Source of the DNA: Chrysomallon squamiferum
Taxonomy: Eukaryota > Mollusca > Gastropoda > Neomphalida > Peltospiridae
DNA length: 64,000 nt
Direction of reading: 5' to 3'
Assembly: GCA_012295275.1 (NCBI GenBank)
Contig: CM022670.1
Span: 7,241,161 to 7,305,160 of the forward strand
Shown: positions 11,060 through 24,645 of the stretch, one piece after another
Layout of the letters: each line of letters opens with the position of its first letter
Position numbering within the stretch: the stretch's first letter is position 1
Notes under the pieces: generated by a model
What the model saw: the letters and a program-made list of their open reading frames with translations, nothing else
Told to the model about the DNA's origin: nothing
The model's database searches: none
Program-made: the position numbers and the translations under genes

Positions 11060-12460
11060 GAAAATAAAAGAGTGAAAGAAGGAAAATCTTTTACAAAGAA
11101 ATATAAATACTTAAACAAAACCAGTACAGAGAAAAATAAGAACAATTAAAAAGAAACTGAATGTTTATTTCTGTATGTTCTTGAAACTTTCTAAAGATCA
11201 TTAATTATGTATTTTATTTATTAATTTATATTGTAAATAATTGAAATATTTTAGAAAGATTTGTTTATTTTCTATATAGATGTGTTTATTTAGTAACTTT
11301 TACTTCTTTTTTATTTTTATTTTTTTTATAATGAAAAATAAATTCTGTACATTTTCAACATTTTAACAGTGAAACCAGATTATGCTTGACATTTTACTTC
11401 CATTTTGTGTTTTAATTTTTTATTGTTAAATTAAAGTTTGTTATCAGTAAAAATTATTGTTATTTAGTTTTAATTTAGAATTCAAGTATGCTAAAGTGTA
11501 TCGGTAATTATTATTTTATTTTCCCTCTTAAATCAGAAGCTGTCAGGAAATATTTACACTTACAGGCAAAAAATATTAGCATGCACACTAGTTGTTGACA
11601 TCAAGAACGATAACTAAGCTTCATTATTTTATTTTTTTAAACTAATTTTCCAGAATATGTAAAAGATTAAAATTAATAAAAGCAAGCAACTACATTTTTT
11701 TAAAATTTATTTATTTCGGTTTTTTTTTATTTTCCTCTCTTCATGAGATTTTTACATTAAACTAAATGAGAGAAACAGTTTAATGTCGAAATCAATAGTT
11801 ATAATTAATAGACTGGTATTCCGATGCTGTTTAAAGCAATGTTGATAGTGATTACATTAAAGCGTATGATTCGAGGAAAAGCAATGGTGTTTTACTTTGA
11901 CGATCGGCTGTCAGAACCAGCAAAGTGGAAAATATTTGCATCATGTAAATACTAATTATTGTGATGACAGCACAAAATTCGGTATTTTTATTTCAGTTTC
12001 GATCCAATAAAATTCTTCATTAAATTTGCAGATTTAAAACTAAACTGAAAACTGTAAAAATTTGTAATTACATACCATTTTGTACGGAAGTGAGATTTCA
12101 TATCAAATTGCAAACATAATTATAATAATAATAATTATTAAAGAAATATAATATACTTTCATTCGTATTTGTTTATTAATTTTAATTAGAATGATGGTTA
12201 GCATATATATACATACATATATATATACATACATACATACATATTTTTATGATATAAAATTGAATTTTTAATCAGATAAGTTATTGCAGAACAAAATACA
12301 TGTAATGATATGTATATTTTAAAGGGAAAGAGTGAGACTCAGAGAAAGAGAGCGAAAGCAAATCCAAACAAAACAAACCCAGGCCACTGACGATAAAATT
12401 GTTAAAAATTTCAAAAGAATTTTAAATTGTTTATTTTTATTTTTCAAATTTTAATTTCAG
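11010..12460. other. 3' UTR of the MYND gene and intergenic/5' intron DNA of SNX25
   Basis: AT-rich with many AATAAA-like hexamers, so the polyadenylation site cannot be chosen. ATAC repeats occur at about 12200-12242. A good 3' splice site (TTTTAATTTCAG, ending 12460) closes the block and starts the first recognised exon of the sorting nexin gene. The SNX25 promoter and a non-coding first exon should therefore lie in this interval or be absent; no clear promoter signal was seen. Confidence 0.55.
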
Positions 12461-12463
12461 AAA

Positions 12464-12487
12464 ATGACTGAGAGATGTCACAGCTAA
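12464..12487 (+). promoter_or_regulatory. Short upstream ORF in the SNX25 5' leader
   Basis: Three bases into the exon, an ATG opens a seven-codon frame (MTERCHS) that ends in TAA ten bases before the SNX25 start codon at 12498. Upstream ORFs of this kind commonly lower translation of the main frame. The AAAATGA context has a favourable A at -3, so some initiation is expected if the exon is transcribed as drawn. Confidence 0.4.
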
Positions 12488-12497
12488 TGTTTTCACA

Positions 12498-15400
12498 ATG
12501 GAACTGAAAGTGAAGCTGTCAGTTGGTGTTGGGCTTATTTCCTTGCTCTACTACTGGGGCTATCTGTGGATGTTCATCTATATTTCTGCCCATGTGTTTG
12601 TTGTTGCAATCACATTCACACTGGTTATTCAGTGGAATTTAGTCAGAGGAAAGCCACACAAACCATCAGTCCCAAGCAAACTGCCAAATGAAGCAGGCAT
12701 TCTCTTTCAGAAGATGATGGTTAAAAATATAATATTTACTTCATGTTGTTCATACTGTTTACATTTTATATGTCTTTCGTTTAAAAAATTTTTTTTTTTA
12801 GTTTTTATTAATGTTAGAAACCAGACTTTAATAGGTTTTATTTATTATTTTGTTATAATTATTTCTAAACTTAACAAAAAATATTATTTTTATTATTATT
12901 TTTATTATTATTATTATTATTCTTATTATTATCGTTGTTATTATTTTAAATCTGAAGGAAAAACAGACGGGCCCTGTTGAGCCTTCTAGAAAGGTTGTCA
13001 TTACACGCAACCTTGACAATGCCATACAGGAAGTGGTTGATCTTGTTATTAGAGACTTCATTGTGAGTTGGTACCAGGATCTTGGAGAAGACAGACATGC
13101 TCTTGTCACCTCAGTACAGTAAGTTTTTCAGTGTATTATATAACAGCTGATCAAAAGTAATATTAATTATAAACTGATATTTAGAGCATTGGCCTGGAGA
13201 TTGCAGGATAGCATTGCATCAGTCTCTCGTTACTATTTTTTTCTTTTTTTTTTTGGAATTATAGGCAATGGTAATTTAGAAAAGACTTGTATTTGTTCTT
13301 ACCACTAAATGCATAAGCTAATTATGTAACAGAAAAGGCTAACCTTGTCATTATAGAAATTCATATATTATGTGATCATAATTTTGTTCCTAAATAATTT
13401 TTTATCTAAATACTATACCTTTTATTCCCACATCATATTTCTTAATTTTTTTTTTCCTGTTTATCTTACAAAGGTCTGAGATTTGGCAGACTGTAGCAGA
13501 ACTCAGTAACAGACTTTCAAAGATTGACTTTGTGAAGGTCATTGCTCAAGATGTAGTGGACAGACTTCATAATCACTATCGAGATATCCGTCTTGCCAAT
13601 AAAAAGTAATTTTTTTTTTTTTATCTGCATTCATATTCATTAATATAGTTCTTTCTCAACAAAAAATAATTTCATTAAACAATTTATATTTCTCATGCCC
13701 AAAAGCTGTTTTGTAAGATAATGAAATTGTTTTTTTTTTTGATAATTAAATAAAATTCAGATAAATTTGTGGCCATTTTAATTGCCTGAGCTGTGGATTG
13801 AGTTAAGCTTTTATAATTTCCTTCAGTGATTAGTGAAACAGTAAAATGTGATAGATAATAATAAATTAAATTTTGACTGTGTAAGTTAAATTTGTGGTTA
13901 TGGTTATAAATTGTTTTGTTCTGTTTAGAAATGCTGAAAACTCGGAAAATGTTCCAAAGTTTGTTCTGCATTCCTGGCTGAAGGATGAGAAATCTGAGAC
14001 AGTTTTTTTACAGACTGTGTGTGAAACTCTCCTTCTGACACTTCTGCCTGTTTCCTATCAGCAGTGTGCCACTGTCAGGCATCTGCTACGAGATATAATT
14101 ACTTCAACAGGTAAAACATATATATATATATATATACTTTCTTATGTTATTTACATATTTTTTAATTACCTCAACAGGTATATTTACTTACATTATTTTT
14201 AATTTCAACAGGTATATATGAAATAATTATCATCAACAGGTAAACATATATATATCCTTTCTTATGTTATTTACTTATTTTTTAATTACTTCAACTCTCT
14301 TACCTTATTTACATATGTAATAATTACTTTAGTAGGTAACATATATAAAATTTTATTTTCTCTTACATTATTTACATTTAACATAACACACATATACTTT
14401 CTCTCTTACATTATCTTCACATTTAATAGTTATTTGAATTCAATGATTTTTTCTTCAATTTTATAAAATTAAATACTGTATTGCTTTTATTTTTAAGATG
14501 GGATTCAAGCTATAACTGTAAAATTTCTGAAATTAACTTTGTTATCTCATTTGAAGTTTAAGCTATTGTTCTGTTGGAGCACACAGAAACTTGTTAATAA
14601 ATCTCATGCAGTTCATTATTAACAAAAACTATATATTACTGAAAGCTTTTTTTCTCTCTCTTATATATCATTATTTTACAAAAACCTTTCTGTTTGATAA
14701 CAGCAGACTATTAGTTGTGGCATAATTTGAGATGTTTCTTGAATATTCATTCATTCATTTGTTTGTTGTTCTGCAGTTCTGAAGCCAGCTATTGACTTGT
14801 TGTGTGACCCAGACTACCTGAACCAGAAACTACTCAACTATCTTAGATACCGGGAAAAGTTACTCGAAGACACAAAACGAACTTACACATATGCTGCAAC
14901 CTATGAAGATTTTGTAAAGAAAATTGGAATTTGTGAAGATATTGAACATCTGAAGCAAATGAGGTAAATTACTTTTATGTCTTTTATTGAATTTTTTATA
15001 TATAGATTTTTAACTAATTTCTTTTTTCTTTCTTTATCTTTTTTTGTAAATGCAGATATAAAATGATACTGAAATTTTCAACCTTTCATTCATTAATTAC
15101 ATTACATAATGACTGAAATAATAAGCTAAAAATAATTTCCAAATCTTTTGTTTTTGGTTTAAAATGGGATTTTTATTTGAAAATATTAAACATTTTGAAA
15201 ATTAAATCATTGAAGGTTAATATATTTAGATCCTTACAGAATTAAACTCAGTTAATTAAAATTATAAAATATTTTAACAGGTACAACATCATGTCAGAAA
15301 TTATGCATGCAACAACAATTAACAATCTGAAAAAAGCTCAAGGAATCAAAGGAGGTTAGTGTCTGTACATTTATATTTATATTGAATCATGAAACAAGGT

Positions 15401-16397
15401 TTTATTTTTCTTAAAAATATTGTTTTATACTTTTGTCTATTTCACTTTTGTTTTATTTAGCTTTTCTTCTTCTATATTGATTTTCTCTTTATTTTTTGTA
15501 GTTTTTAGATGATTATTGCTATTTTTTTCATTTATTTTATTGATATTTCATTTCATGGTTGTTTTATTCCTTGCACTTTATTAAATAACTAAAATATATT
15601 TTTTTTTTATTTCTTAATATTTTACTGAATGTTATTTGCTTGTTTGTTTTTTTGTTTATTTGTTTGTTTGCTTGTTTTTGTGAATTTTAAGTTATTTTAT
15701 ATTGATTTTATCATTTCAATTTCTCTATATATTTTATTTAATATTATTTCTTTTAATAATTTCAATATATATATTTTTTAATCTAACATATTTTATTTAT
15801 TATTAATGTATATTTTTAAACTTTTTTATTTATTTATGTTTTGTTTTAATATATAATATTTATAATTACCTTATGTATAAAATTTATATTTCAGTTTCAT
15901 TGAATTATTATCTTTTTTTCATTTAACTTCATTCTAATGGTTTCATTTCATATAAATTTGTGAAATATTTAATTTCTTTTTATTTATAATTTAATATTAA
16001 TTCATTCAGCCTAAATATTTATTGAATATTACATTGATTTAATGTATCTTTCATTATTTCCTTTTGCTTTTTATCCAGATTTTATACTGAAAGATCATAC
16101 CATTTTTTTCTATTTCATATTTATAGCTGTAATATTTTATATTTACTCTACAGATAAAGAAAGTTCTCCCAAAGGTCATTCTAAAGGAGATCTTCTGAAA
16201 GCGAGGAATTTAAACAGATACATTAATCAGGTATAGTTAGTTAGATCACTTTAATTTTTAGCTGAACCCAAAAAAGTCTTAAATAATTATGATATTCCAA
16301 AGATGGGTTTCAGGAGTTTGTTGTGAAAAAGAGCATCAAGATAATTCAAAATATTTCTTTATCTGTTTACAGATGGTTTTGTTTTGGTTTTGTTTTG

Positions 16398-16428
<31 letters not shown>

Positions 16429-16584
16429 GTTTTGTTTTGTTTTGTTTTGTGTTCTGTTTATATATGTTTATTTTATTTTATTTTATTTTATTTTATTTTA
16501 TTTATCCCTTTTTCAATATTTGTATTTTTGCATTAATTCATTAATTCATTTGTTTTTATTTATTTATTTATTTACTTTCACTAT

Positions 16585-16619
<35 letters not shown>

Positions 16620-18596
16620 TTTTATTTTATTTTATTTTATTTTATTCTATTTATATTTGAACCTGTAGCTGACTGTGGCCAAGTCTCGCTGTGAGAAGAG
16701 AATCCAGGCTCTGGGAGGACCTGACTACAAGTATTACACAGCTAACACACTGGACGACAGTCAGCAGACACCACCACTCCCTGGTCAGATGGTCAGTGGT
16801 CAGATAGCCAAACTCTGTTTGTATCTCAAGTGTCAGTTTGTTCTTTGTACCTTTAGTGCCATTGTATCTTAATGAGCTGTTTGTACATTCATATAAAGAA
16901 TATATATATATATATATATATACATTAAAATACACACACACATACATATAAGTTGTGCACTTGTATGTGTGTATTTGTCTCTTTTCTATAGATGGCTAAA
17001 ATGGTTTCAAACTTCTCATTCATTAACAACTGCAATTTACGTCACCTTTTTGATTTTAAATAAGTCTTTTAATCCACATTTGCTGCCATTTTGTTATCTA
17101 TATTGTTCTTTTGGTTTCAGGTGCTGGCTTTCAGCATAATCATGAATGACATTCCGAAAGCAAGAGATTATTTTATGAAGTTTTTGAAGAAAGATGGAGA
17201 GGATCCTTTGCTGAGGTTAGTTTTAATTGTAAAGCATCAAAACAGAAGGTAAAAACAATGATTATAGATTTTTTTCAAATTTCAGTTCTGTAATTATTAT
17301 TATTATTATTATTTATAAATTTAACTTTTTTATGATTTTATTATTTCTCCACTTTGTGATACATATTAAGAAAAAACAAACAAAAAATATCCCAAACAGT
17401 TGTTAATCATTTATTTATTTAACTGAATATTAATACTGTTGTTTTTCCAGTTTCTGGAATGCTGTGGAAAAATTAAGGACTTCCAGCAAAGTAATTCATT
17501 AAATAGTTTATTAATAATATAACTTATATAAAATTAGTTTGTAATAAAGACTTCATAAGAGATTCAAATAAACATTAAAATATACATTAAAATAAACATT
17601 AATATAAAATAATTCTATTATACACATATACACACCTTACACACACGTCAAACAATTATATATGTGTGCATGTATATATTGTTAAGCACTGACAGTCTTA
17701 TTATAATACATAATTAAATTTATAATTTATAAATATATAAATTGTAGTAAGTATACAAAAATATTTTGGGAAAATTTTAGTAACTTTTTTTGTCATTGTT
17801 TCTATTATATAAGAGAAAAAAAAATGGTTTGACTGAATGTGAAAAAAAATATAAAAATAAAAAACCCCACAAAATTGGTAAGTAAATGAATTTAAAAACT
17901 AAACAAAGTGAAAGGAAAAGTAATTTTTTATTTTTACTAGGACAAACGACACCAGATAGCCAGTGAGATCTATCAGCAGTTTATTGGTAGCAGCTCAACT
18001 ATTGTTAAATTTGAGAGATCTCTTGTTCGAGGCATGGAACTCTTTCTGAAAGGAGATAAGGTAGTTCAGCATGTTTCTTTTATATATATTGTGTTTAAAT
18101 GAAAGACAGTAAAAATAGTTTTTTAACTTTGTCTACTTACTGACGTTTCATTTTTTATCATTAATTTGTAAATTAATTTTCTCAATAATAATACTTGTAA
18201 TGGAATATTAAATCTAAAATTATGCAGTAATTAACTTATGTTAATAATTTTTATTAATCTTTTCATATTTTTATTTTGTTTATGTAAAAGGTTTGTTAGT
18301 TACTTCAATCACATTTTTTAACCTTCTATTTTAGGGGCCTGATTCTTTCCTAGATGCTCAAAAGCAGGTTTACAACACACTGGAGGAGAAATATTACCCA
18401 TCATTCCTTGTGAGTGATGTCTACCATCAGTATATTTCACAGGAGGAAGGTGACATATCAGATTCTGCCACTATTTCATCTAAGGGTAAATAAAATGGTG
18501 TATTCTAAATAAATAAATAAATAAATAAATACTCATTTTCTAAATAAATAAATATCTATATACTAAACAAATAAATACCTGTATATTTTTATTCCA

Positions 18597-18629
<33 letters not shown>

Positions 18630-21600
18630 TTTCTTTCTTTTCACTTCAGATGAACTGTTTCTGGAGTCTAAGGATGACTTTCTGGATGTAGATGAAGAGA
18701 TTGGGTCAGGAATGTTTGTAGAGGAATCATACCACGCCAAACAGCTTCTCAAACAACTAGATGAGAAAATTGCCAACAAGCTGCAGGCACTTCAGGCACT
18801 GAAGAGCTCACACAAGGCTGAAGACAAGGTGAATAACTCAGTCTGTTGTTTTTATTTGAATATTTGAACACTTGAAGCTTTCAGTACCAGTAGATAGAAG
18901 TAAGGAAGTTAGAAACTACCAACATTTTAATAATGTATTTTTACCATCAGATACAAAATAATAATTAAAAACAAAAAAACAAAAAAATATATATATATAA
19001 TTAAGTTGAAATGAAATGAAATGAAATAAAATAAATAAAAATAAGCATAATTACCTTTAGAAATATTATAATCAAAAATAGAATCAATCCATGAATTTAT
19101 TTTAGTAGCACAAAATAATATGTACCCAACAACAATAAACAATGAAAATTATCAACACACTAAAACCGTTCAGATAATGTTGTGAATTTTACAGACTATT
19201 ATTACCTTCAGTTTAAATAATTTTTAGATATCACATGGCTGTTAACTAATTTCTAGTTACTCAAACTCAGTTGCTTCATGCAGTCAGATGTCAAATCTGT
19301 CTTTTAAAGAGATAACCCATGATCAAAATGTTCTAGTTCTGACACTATAGATTGTGATAATATGTAAACCTGTTATTTTGTCTATGACAGTGTTTAAAAC
19401 TCTTATTTTGTCTGATGAATATAAAATTGTTATTTTGACAGTAATAAATATATAATTGTTATTTAACTGTAATGTAATGTTTGTAATGTTTGTATTCAGG
19501 TGAAGAAAGTAGGAGAGGATATGGAACAGGAATATGAGAAAATGAGGGAAGAGAGACGCAGACTGGAAGGTCACATTGCTCGAACTCAGCAGTGGATTGA
19601 CAACCAGGGACTGTGGAGAGCACATATTTACAGTGCAGAGGTCAGTGATGACAGGAGTTTGAGAACAACTCTTTTATAATACTGAGGAGGATTGATACTT
19701 AAAATTTCACTGACACATGAATGGTAACTTCTTTCCTGCAAAAAAGAAAAAGATGAACATAAAATCTCTCTTGTCACTAAGGTGGTTTTTTTCACACTGT
19801 TACTACAGTTTCATGTGTCAATTTTTAAAACAAAAATTAAATTTATTTATTGTTATTTTTTTTAATAATCATAATAAAGATAAAAAAATAAAAAAATTCA
19901 AACATTTATTTTTTTAGGTTAATTCTGATGGCGACAGCAAAGTTTGTCCTTTGTTCCTCCTGGTAGTGTATCTGTCTGGAGAAGGAGTCCAAGACGTGAG
20001 TGAGAGCACTCAAGGCTGGGTTGTGTCCAGAACTCTGGATGATTTTTATGCACTCCATGAGAAATTAATTCAGGTTAATATTTATTTATAAAATTTCTGC
20101 ATTTTTCTTTCACAGAATTTTAGAACAACTTTTTTCTAATTTTTTTCTAATTTATACATTCAAATTCTTGCTGTCATCCTTTTCGACTTTCATTTTCATT
20201 GAAAGGTTTTTCTAATACTGAAATGTGTGCATTTTTCCTATTTTAAAAAAAAAAAGATCCTTTCTTTCTTTTCTGACAAAAGTAACATCACAGGCTGAAC
20301 CAGGATGATTCTTGACGTATGAATGAATATATTATAATTTAAATCTGTACTGAACGTATTGTTGTTATTAATAATTTATTATTCCAGATAGGACCATGGT
20401 TGAAGAAAAAGGAATTGCCCAGTGTTGGAATTACATTTTTCAAATCTATTGATTCTGCTTTCCTGGAGAAAGCTAAAAATATACTTGATGATTACCTGAA
20501 TGTGAGTATCTGACATTTTTGACATTCAGTGTCTATGAAATCAATACTTGAAACATTATTCTAGGTTCTAATGATACATTTTTTAATAATTATTTTAATA
20601 ACAGGAATAAAACAACAAAAAATTAGTTCTCACTCTTAAATTACTGAATTTACAAACTCTTTAAATATCTATATACATGGTGTTTTAAAACTTGAGTAAC
20701 TTGAAAAAGTATTTGAATTATTTGATTATTTTTCAGTTTCTGTTTAATATATTTATTGCTTTTATAAATTTTATTTATTTTGTAGGCTATTATGAAGGAC
20801 GAGAGAATGACACAAAGTGAAGCTCTTTACGCCTTTTTCACTCCCACCCCAGAATACCTTCACCAACCTTCTCCCCAGAAAAAGAGCAAATTCTTGCTAG
20901 TAAACCTCATTAAAAGGTTAACTTTTTAATTCTCTAGTCAGCTTTTAGGAAAAGATCAGTAATTTGGGAAAATGTCTGAAGTTCTTAGAAAATTATTTAA
21001 AACCAGTGACATTTCTGAAAGTGCAGCTTCTCTGCCCACATTAAATAAATAATTATAATGAAGTATATTAACTTGTGTCTGCTAAGGTAAATAATTATAA
21101 TAAAGTATTTTAACTTGTGTCTGTTAAGGTAAATAATTATAATAAAGTATATTAACTTGTGTCTGTTAAGGTAAATAATTATAATAAAGTATATTAACTT
21201 GTGTCTGCTAAGGTAAATAATTATAATAAAGTATATTAACTCGTGTCTGCTAAGGTAAATAATTATTTATGTTTCTTTTGCAGTTTGCCTACAATTCGTT
21301 TAACAGATGTGCATGAGAATGATGATGATTTCTTTTTTCTTGGTGATGAAAGGTGCTTTTTCTCTTCTTGAACTAAACTTCTGTTTTTAATTTTTATTGA
21401 GTAATAATAATAATAATAGTAATAATAATAATAATAATAAAAAGAATAATAATAATAATAATAATAAAATAATAATAATAATAGTGTTCTGTTTATCCAA
21501 TTTTTATAAAAATAGAAGCCGTTTTTCTTCTTATTTTTTCTTTTTTTAAATTTTTATTTATAACGCAAAACTTGTATAAAAAAAGGGAGGATTTAAAATA

Positions 21601-23075
21601 TATTGATTAAAATGCATGTTATTCTGTTTGATGTGAGGGATTTGTTTGTTTACAGTACAAAAGAGGACATCAGTCGAGACTCCATTGCCAAACCTCTGTA
21701 CAGACTGATGAATGAAGTGTTTGAACTCCGTGGAATGTTTAAATGGCTGAGAAAAAGTTTCATCTCCTTTGTGGAAGTAACATTTGGCAGATCAATAAAC
21801 AAGTAAGATAAGTAAATAGACATTCCAAAAAATATTAGCTAAAGATGTATTGTTTAATTTTTAGGTAATTTTACAAATTTAATTCATGTTTATTAAACAG
21901 AAGATTTGTTTGGATACTGTGATAGGGGAGGATTTGAGAACAAAAGGGGAAAACATCCAAGGTAAAGGAGAAAATAAAGAGAGTTGTTAAAAATAATTAA
22001 GTTATCATTCAGACAGACTCTTTTATCCATCTCATCTCAGATACAGAAAACATACATCTAGTAAATATATTTAAAAAATCCCTTGAAGTACTAGTCTGAA
22101 ATAGTCTTATAACAAATTCTTTATTATTTGGCACATCTGTTGTCATCAAATTGTGTTTATTTATTAAAAAGACAGCTAAGAGACGTGGTGGACTGGCTGT
22201 TTTCTGAGTCGATGTTGATTTACTACATTCGAACGTTCAAAGAGTCTATGTGGCCTGAGGGAGAATTAGCTGAACCCTTACCATCTCGCACAGATGAAGA
22301 AAAATTACAAACTAGAATGAAAGCCAGAGAGAAAGTCCTCCAAAACATTCCAGGTTAATCAATTATTTTAAAACATATCAATATAAAGATAGGAAAACAT
22401 ATTTGTTTTTTCTTAGCATATTTTATTAAAATATTATTTTTATATATTCTTATATAAAAAGTATTATAGTTATTGAGCAATTTTGTTTCCCCAGCCACTG
22501 AGGCTGTTTTCTTGTGTGTTATAGATGCACTGAAGAATTTGGTAGGGGAAGACAATGCACAGAGAGGAACCATAAAGATGTTTGAAGCTCTTCAAGATGT
22601 CCGACTAAACAAACACTTAATTTATGTATGTACCACTAGTCTTCTGGTTTAGTTATTATGTTGGTATTAGAATGTCTTAATAAGGACTCAAGATCATTTG
22701 GTATCTGAGTATTTTATTTCAAAAATTTTCAAATTTATTTGATAATAATCCTTTTGTATGAATTACTGAAAGATTTTGAAGATTTCTCATAGTTGATGAC
22801 AGATCAAAATTTAGTTTTAAAATCTGCTGGCATTATAAACTTATTCATAAATAACTTTGTTAAAAAATAATTCAAAATTATGAACAATAATTTTTTATTA
22901 GAGTATGTATTTACCAAATCTAAAATTTTAATGAAAATATTTAATTTACTAACTTTTAATGCTGGAAAATTTGTTTATTTGAAAAATTCTGAACAAAAGA
23001 TTTTATTTCAGAATATTCTACATGGTTTTTCTCTTAGAGCTGATACCAGAATTGGAGAAAAAGAACTTGCAGTAA
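12498..23075 (+). CDS. SNX25: Sorting nexin 25 (PXA-RGS-PX-Nexin_C), 22 coding exons, about 939 residues
   Basis: Exons: 12498-12719, 12958-13118, 13474-13605, 13929-14110, 14777-14963, 15281-15354, 16154-16230, 16669-16791, 17121-17215, 17451-17490, 17941-18060, 18335-18485, 18650-18828, 19500-19640, 19918-20073, 20388-20501, 20786-20916, 21284-21352, 21656-21802, 22172-22353, 22525-22625, 23040-23075. All junctions are GT-AG and keep one frame. Order: hydrophobic N-terminus (about residues 8-48, membrane hairpin), PXA domain (about 88-290), RGS domain (about 387-510; core FWNAVEKL...YYPSFLVSDVY), a helical coiled-coil stretch (about 540-620), PX domain (about 620-750; FKSIDSAFLEKAK...SEALYAFFTP) and C-terminal nexin domain (about 790-930; FELRGMFKWLRKS, VTFGRSINKQLRD). 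The family sits on endosomal or ER-contact membranes; vertebrate SNX25 is linked to TGF-beta receptor traffic. The PX site has one arginine (SRTLDDF) where human SNX25 has RRLSEF. The last junction is uncertain (see findings). Confidence 0.93.
14096..14300 (+). repeat. Degenerate tandem copies of the SNX25 exon-4 end and donor
   Basis: The true exon end TTACTTCAACAG with donor at 14111 is followed by related copies ending CAACAG before GTA at 14178, 14212 and 14240; the last copy also repeats the downstream intron sequence (ATATATATCCTTTCTTATG). They look like tandem duplications spanning the exon-intron boundary. Confidence 0.7.
16381..16645 (+). repeat. Intronic (TTTTG)n, (TTTTA)n and (TTTA)n arrays in SNX25
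   Basis: A TTTTG pentanucleotide array (about 16381-16450) is followed by TTTTA (about 16465-16503), TTTA (about 16556-16620) and TTTTA again (to about 16645). The last array ends about 24 bases before the exon at 16669 and forms its pyrimidine-rich tract in part. The open frames across this block are repeat artefacts. Confidence 0.9.
21045..21266 (+). repeat. 42-bp tandem repeat in an SNX25 intron, five full units plus a partial sixth
   Basis: Units start at 21045, 21087, 21129, 21171 and 21213, with a partial unit from 21255. They are nearly identical (variants T/C at the CTGCTAAG/CTGTTAAG position and TTAACTC/TTAACTT). Each full unit ends in AAG and the next starts GTAAAT, so every junction is a good 5' splice-site match. 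The array ends 18 bases before the acceptor of the exon at 21284. Confidence 0.95.
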
Positions 23076-24645
23076 TTAACTGAATCCATATACAGGAATT
23101 TTGAAAAAACAAGGGAAAAGAATATACAGGAGTTTTGAAAAAACAAGGGAAAAGACACCCACTTTTCAAGACATGTAACCTTTGTTCATCTGACTTCAGC
23201 AATTATTATTAAAAAAAACTGTCATTGATAAAATATCAAATTTTAGAGAACTTTGAAGTGTGACAGAGCTCAGATACCAATACTTACTAATGTTACAAAA
23301 TTATTAACATTTCATTTCTTTAAAAAATTAACTTGGAGGCCTGAAATTTAAATGTGTATTGAGTCATTTTCTTTGATCAAGGATCCAAAAAATTCCATTA
23401 GTAATTTATATTTTTATAACTGGTTAATAGGGTAATATTTATCAAATTCAAACATTCAGATCATAATACAAAGCTTACATTTGAAATAATTTATTTCTCA
23501 AATAAGAATGGTTAAATACTAATATGAAATATTTTTGCATTTTAAAGTGATGCAAGTGATCTAATAGCAGGCTTACCGAATCTGAATATATTGTTTGAAT
23601 TTTACTCTTTATTGAATCTCAACTTGTTTATTAAACATTTCAGAGAAATTGGACTAGTCAGTAAATGGAATACTCATGTTTCTTACACACTACATTTAAT
23701 CATGTCAGTTCAGTTTAAGGGTTTAATTCTGTCGAGGGATTAGTATTGTGACTGGTAACCTGTTACTACTTGTTGATCTTACCTAGTTATTAAACTCCTA
23801 ACTTATTCTACTTTTTAAATCTAACTGATAAAAATTATTATACGGACAGATGTGTGCAATATTGTCTAACAGCATTGTTTTGTTTTCTTTATTTATACAA
23901 ATGTAATATTCTAATAAATGTTATGCTTTTCTGTTTTTTTTGTTTTCATTTGACAACTTCTCAATAGTTTTTAGTATTTAGATTTGTCAGTTCAATAAAC
24001 AGGTTTGGTGATATAATTTTTTTTTTTTAAAAAAGCATCATTCTTTTCTAGTGGATGATCAAGTAGTTATGGTCATTCAAACTCAGCTGAATTTTCAACT
24101 TGAAATTTAAGGATGGAGACCAAGATCAAATTGTATTGTAGTAAGTAGTTCACATTAACTACAGATGAATAATAAAAATAAATGAAATTTAACTCATTTT
24201 ATATCGTCTAGTAATCAATGTTCTTTTCAAATAATTGACATTATATCATTTATATTCTCATTTTAAATCTTAATTTGAGCAGCATACGGAAATTCAGTGG
24301 TGTTGGTGATAGAGATGGCTATTTCAGTATTTGTAACTAGATGTGGTTACCTCCATTAAATTAACTGAAGTTAAAAGTTTTAGCCTACAATTTTACAAAC
24401 AACGAACAAAATAAGAAAAGATTCTATTTTTTGTATTTCATTAATGTGGAAATTAAACAGAAATTAGTCTAAGAAAAATGACCTTCATGATGTACAAGAT
24501 TTTTTTTTTTAATTTAAATTCATGTTGGGAATGGAAATTTAACTTGAGCTTTCTGACTTCCAGCGTCTTGTGTAAGATTTTGCGTAGTTTAGATGTTTAT
24601 TTTTGGTACTTCCACATTGTCTTGTAAGAAAAATGTATAGTGTAA
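23076..24645. other. Convergent 3' region between SNX25 and NDK
   Basis: Holds the 3' UTRs of two genes that face each other. Possible SNX25 polyadenylation signals AATAAA occur at 23913 and 23994. For the minus-strand NDK gene an AATAAA complement lies at 24596-24601, about 45 bases after its stop. A 34-bp unit is present twice in tandem (23088-23121 and 23122-23155) just after the SNX25 stop. No other gene-like content was seen. Confidence 0.6.

Noticed and set aside
16289-16660. 123-codon Phe/Leu/Tyr-rich open frame
   Set aside because: Translation of TTTTG, TTTTA and TTTA arrays within an SNX25 intron.
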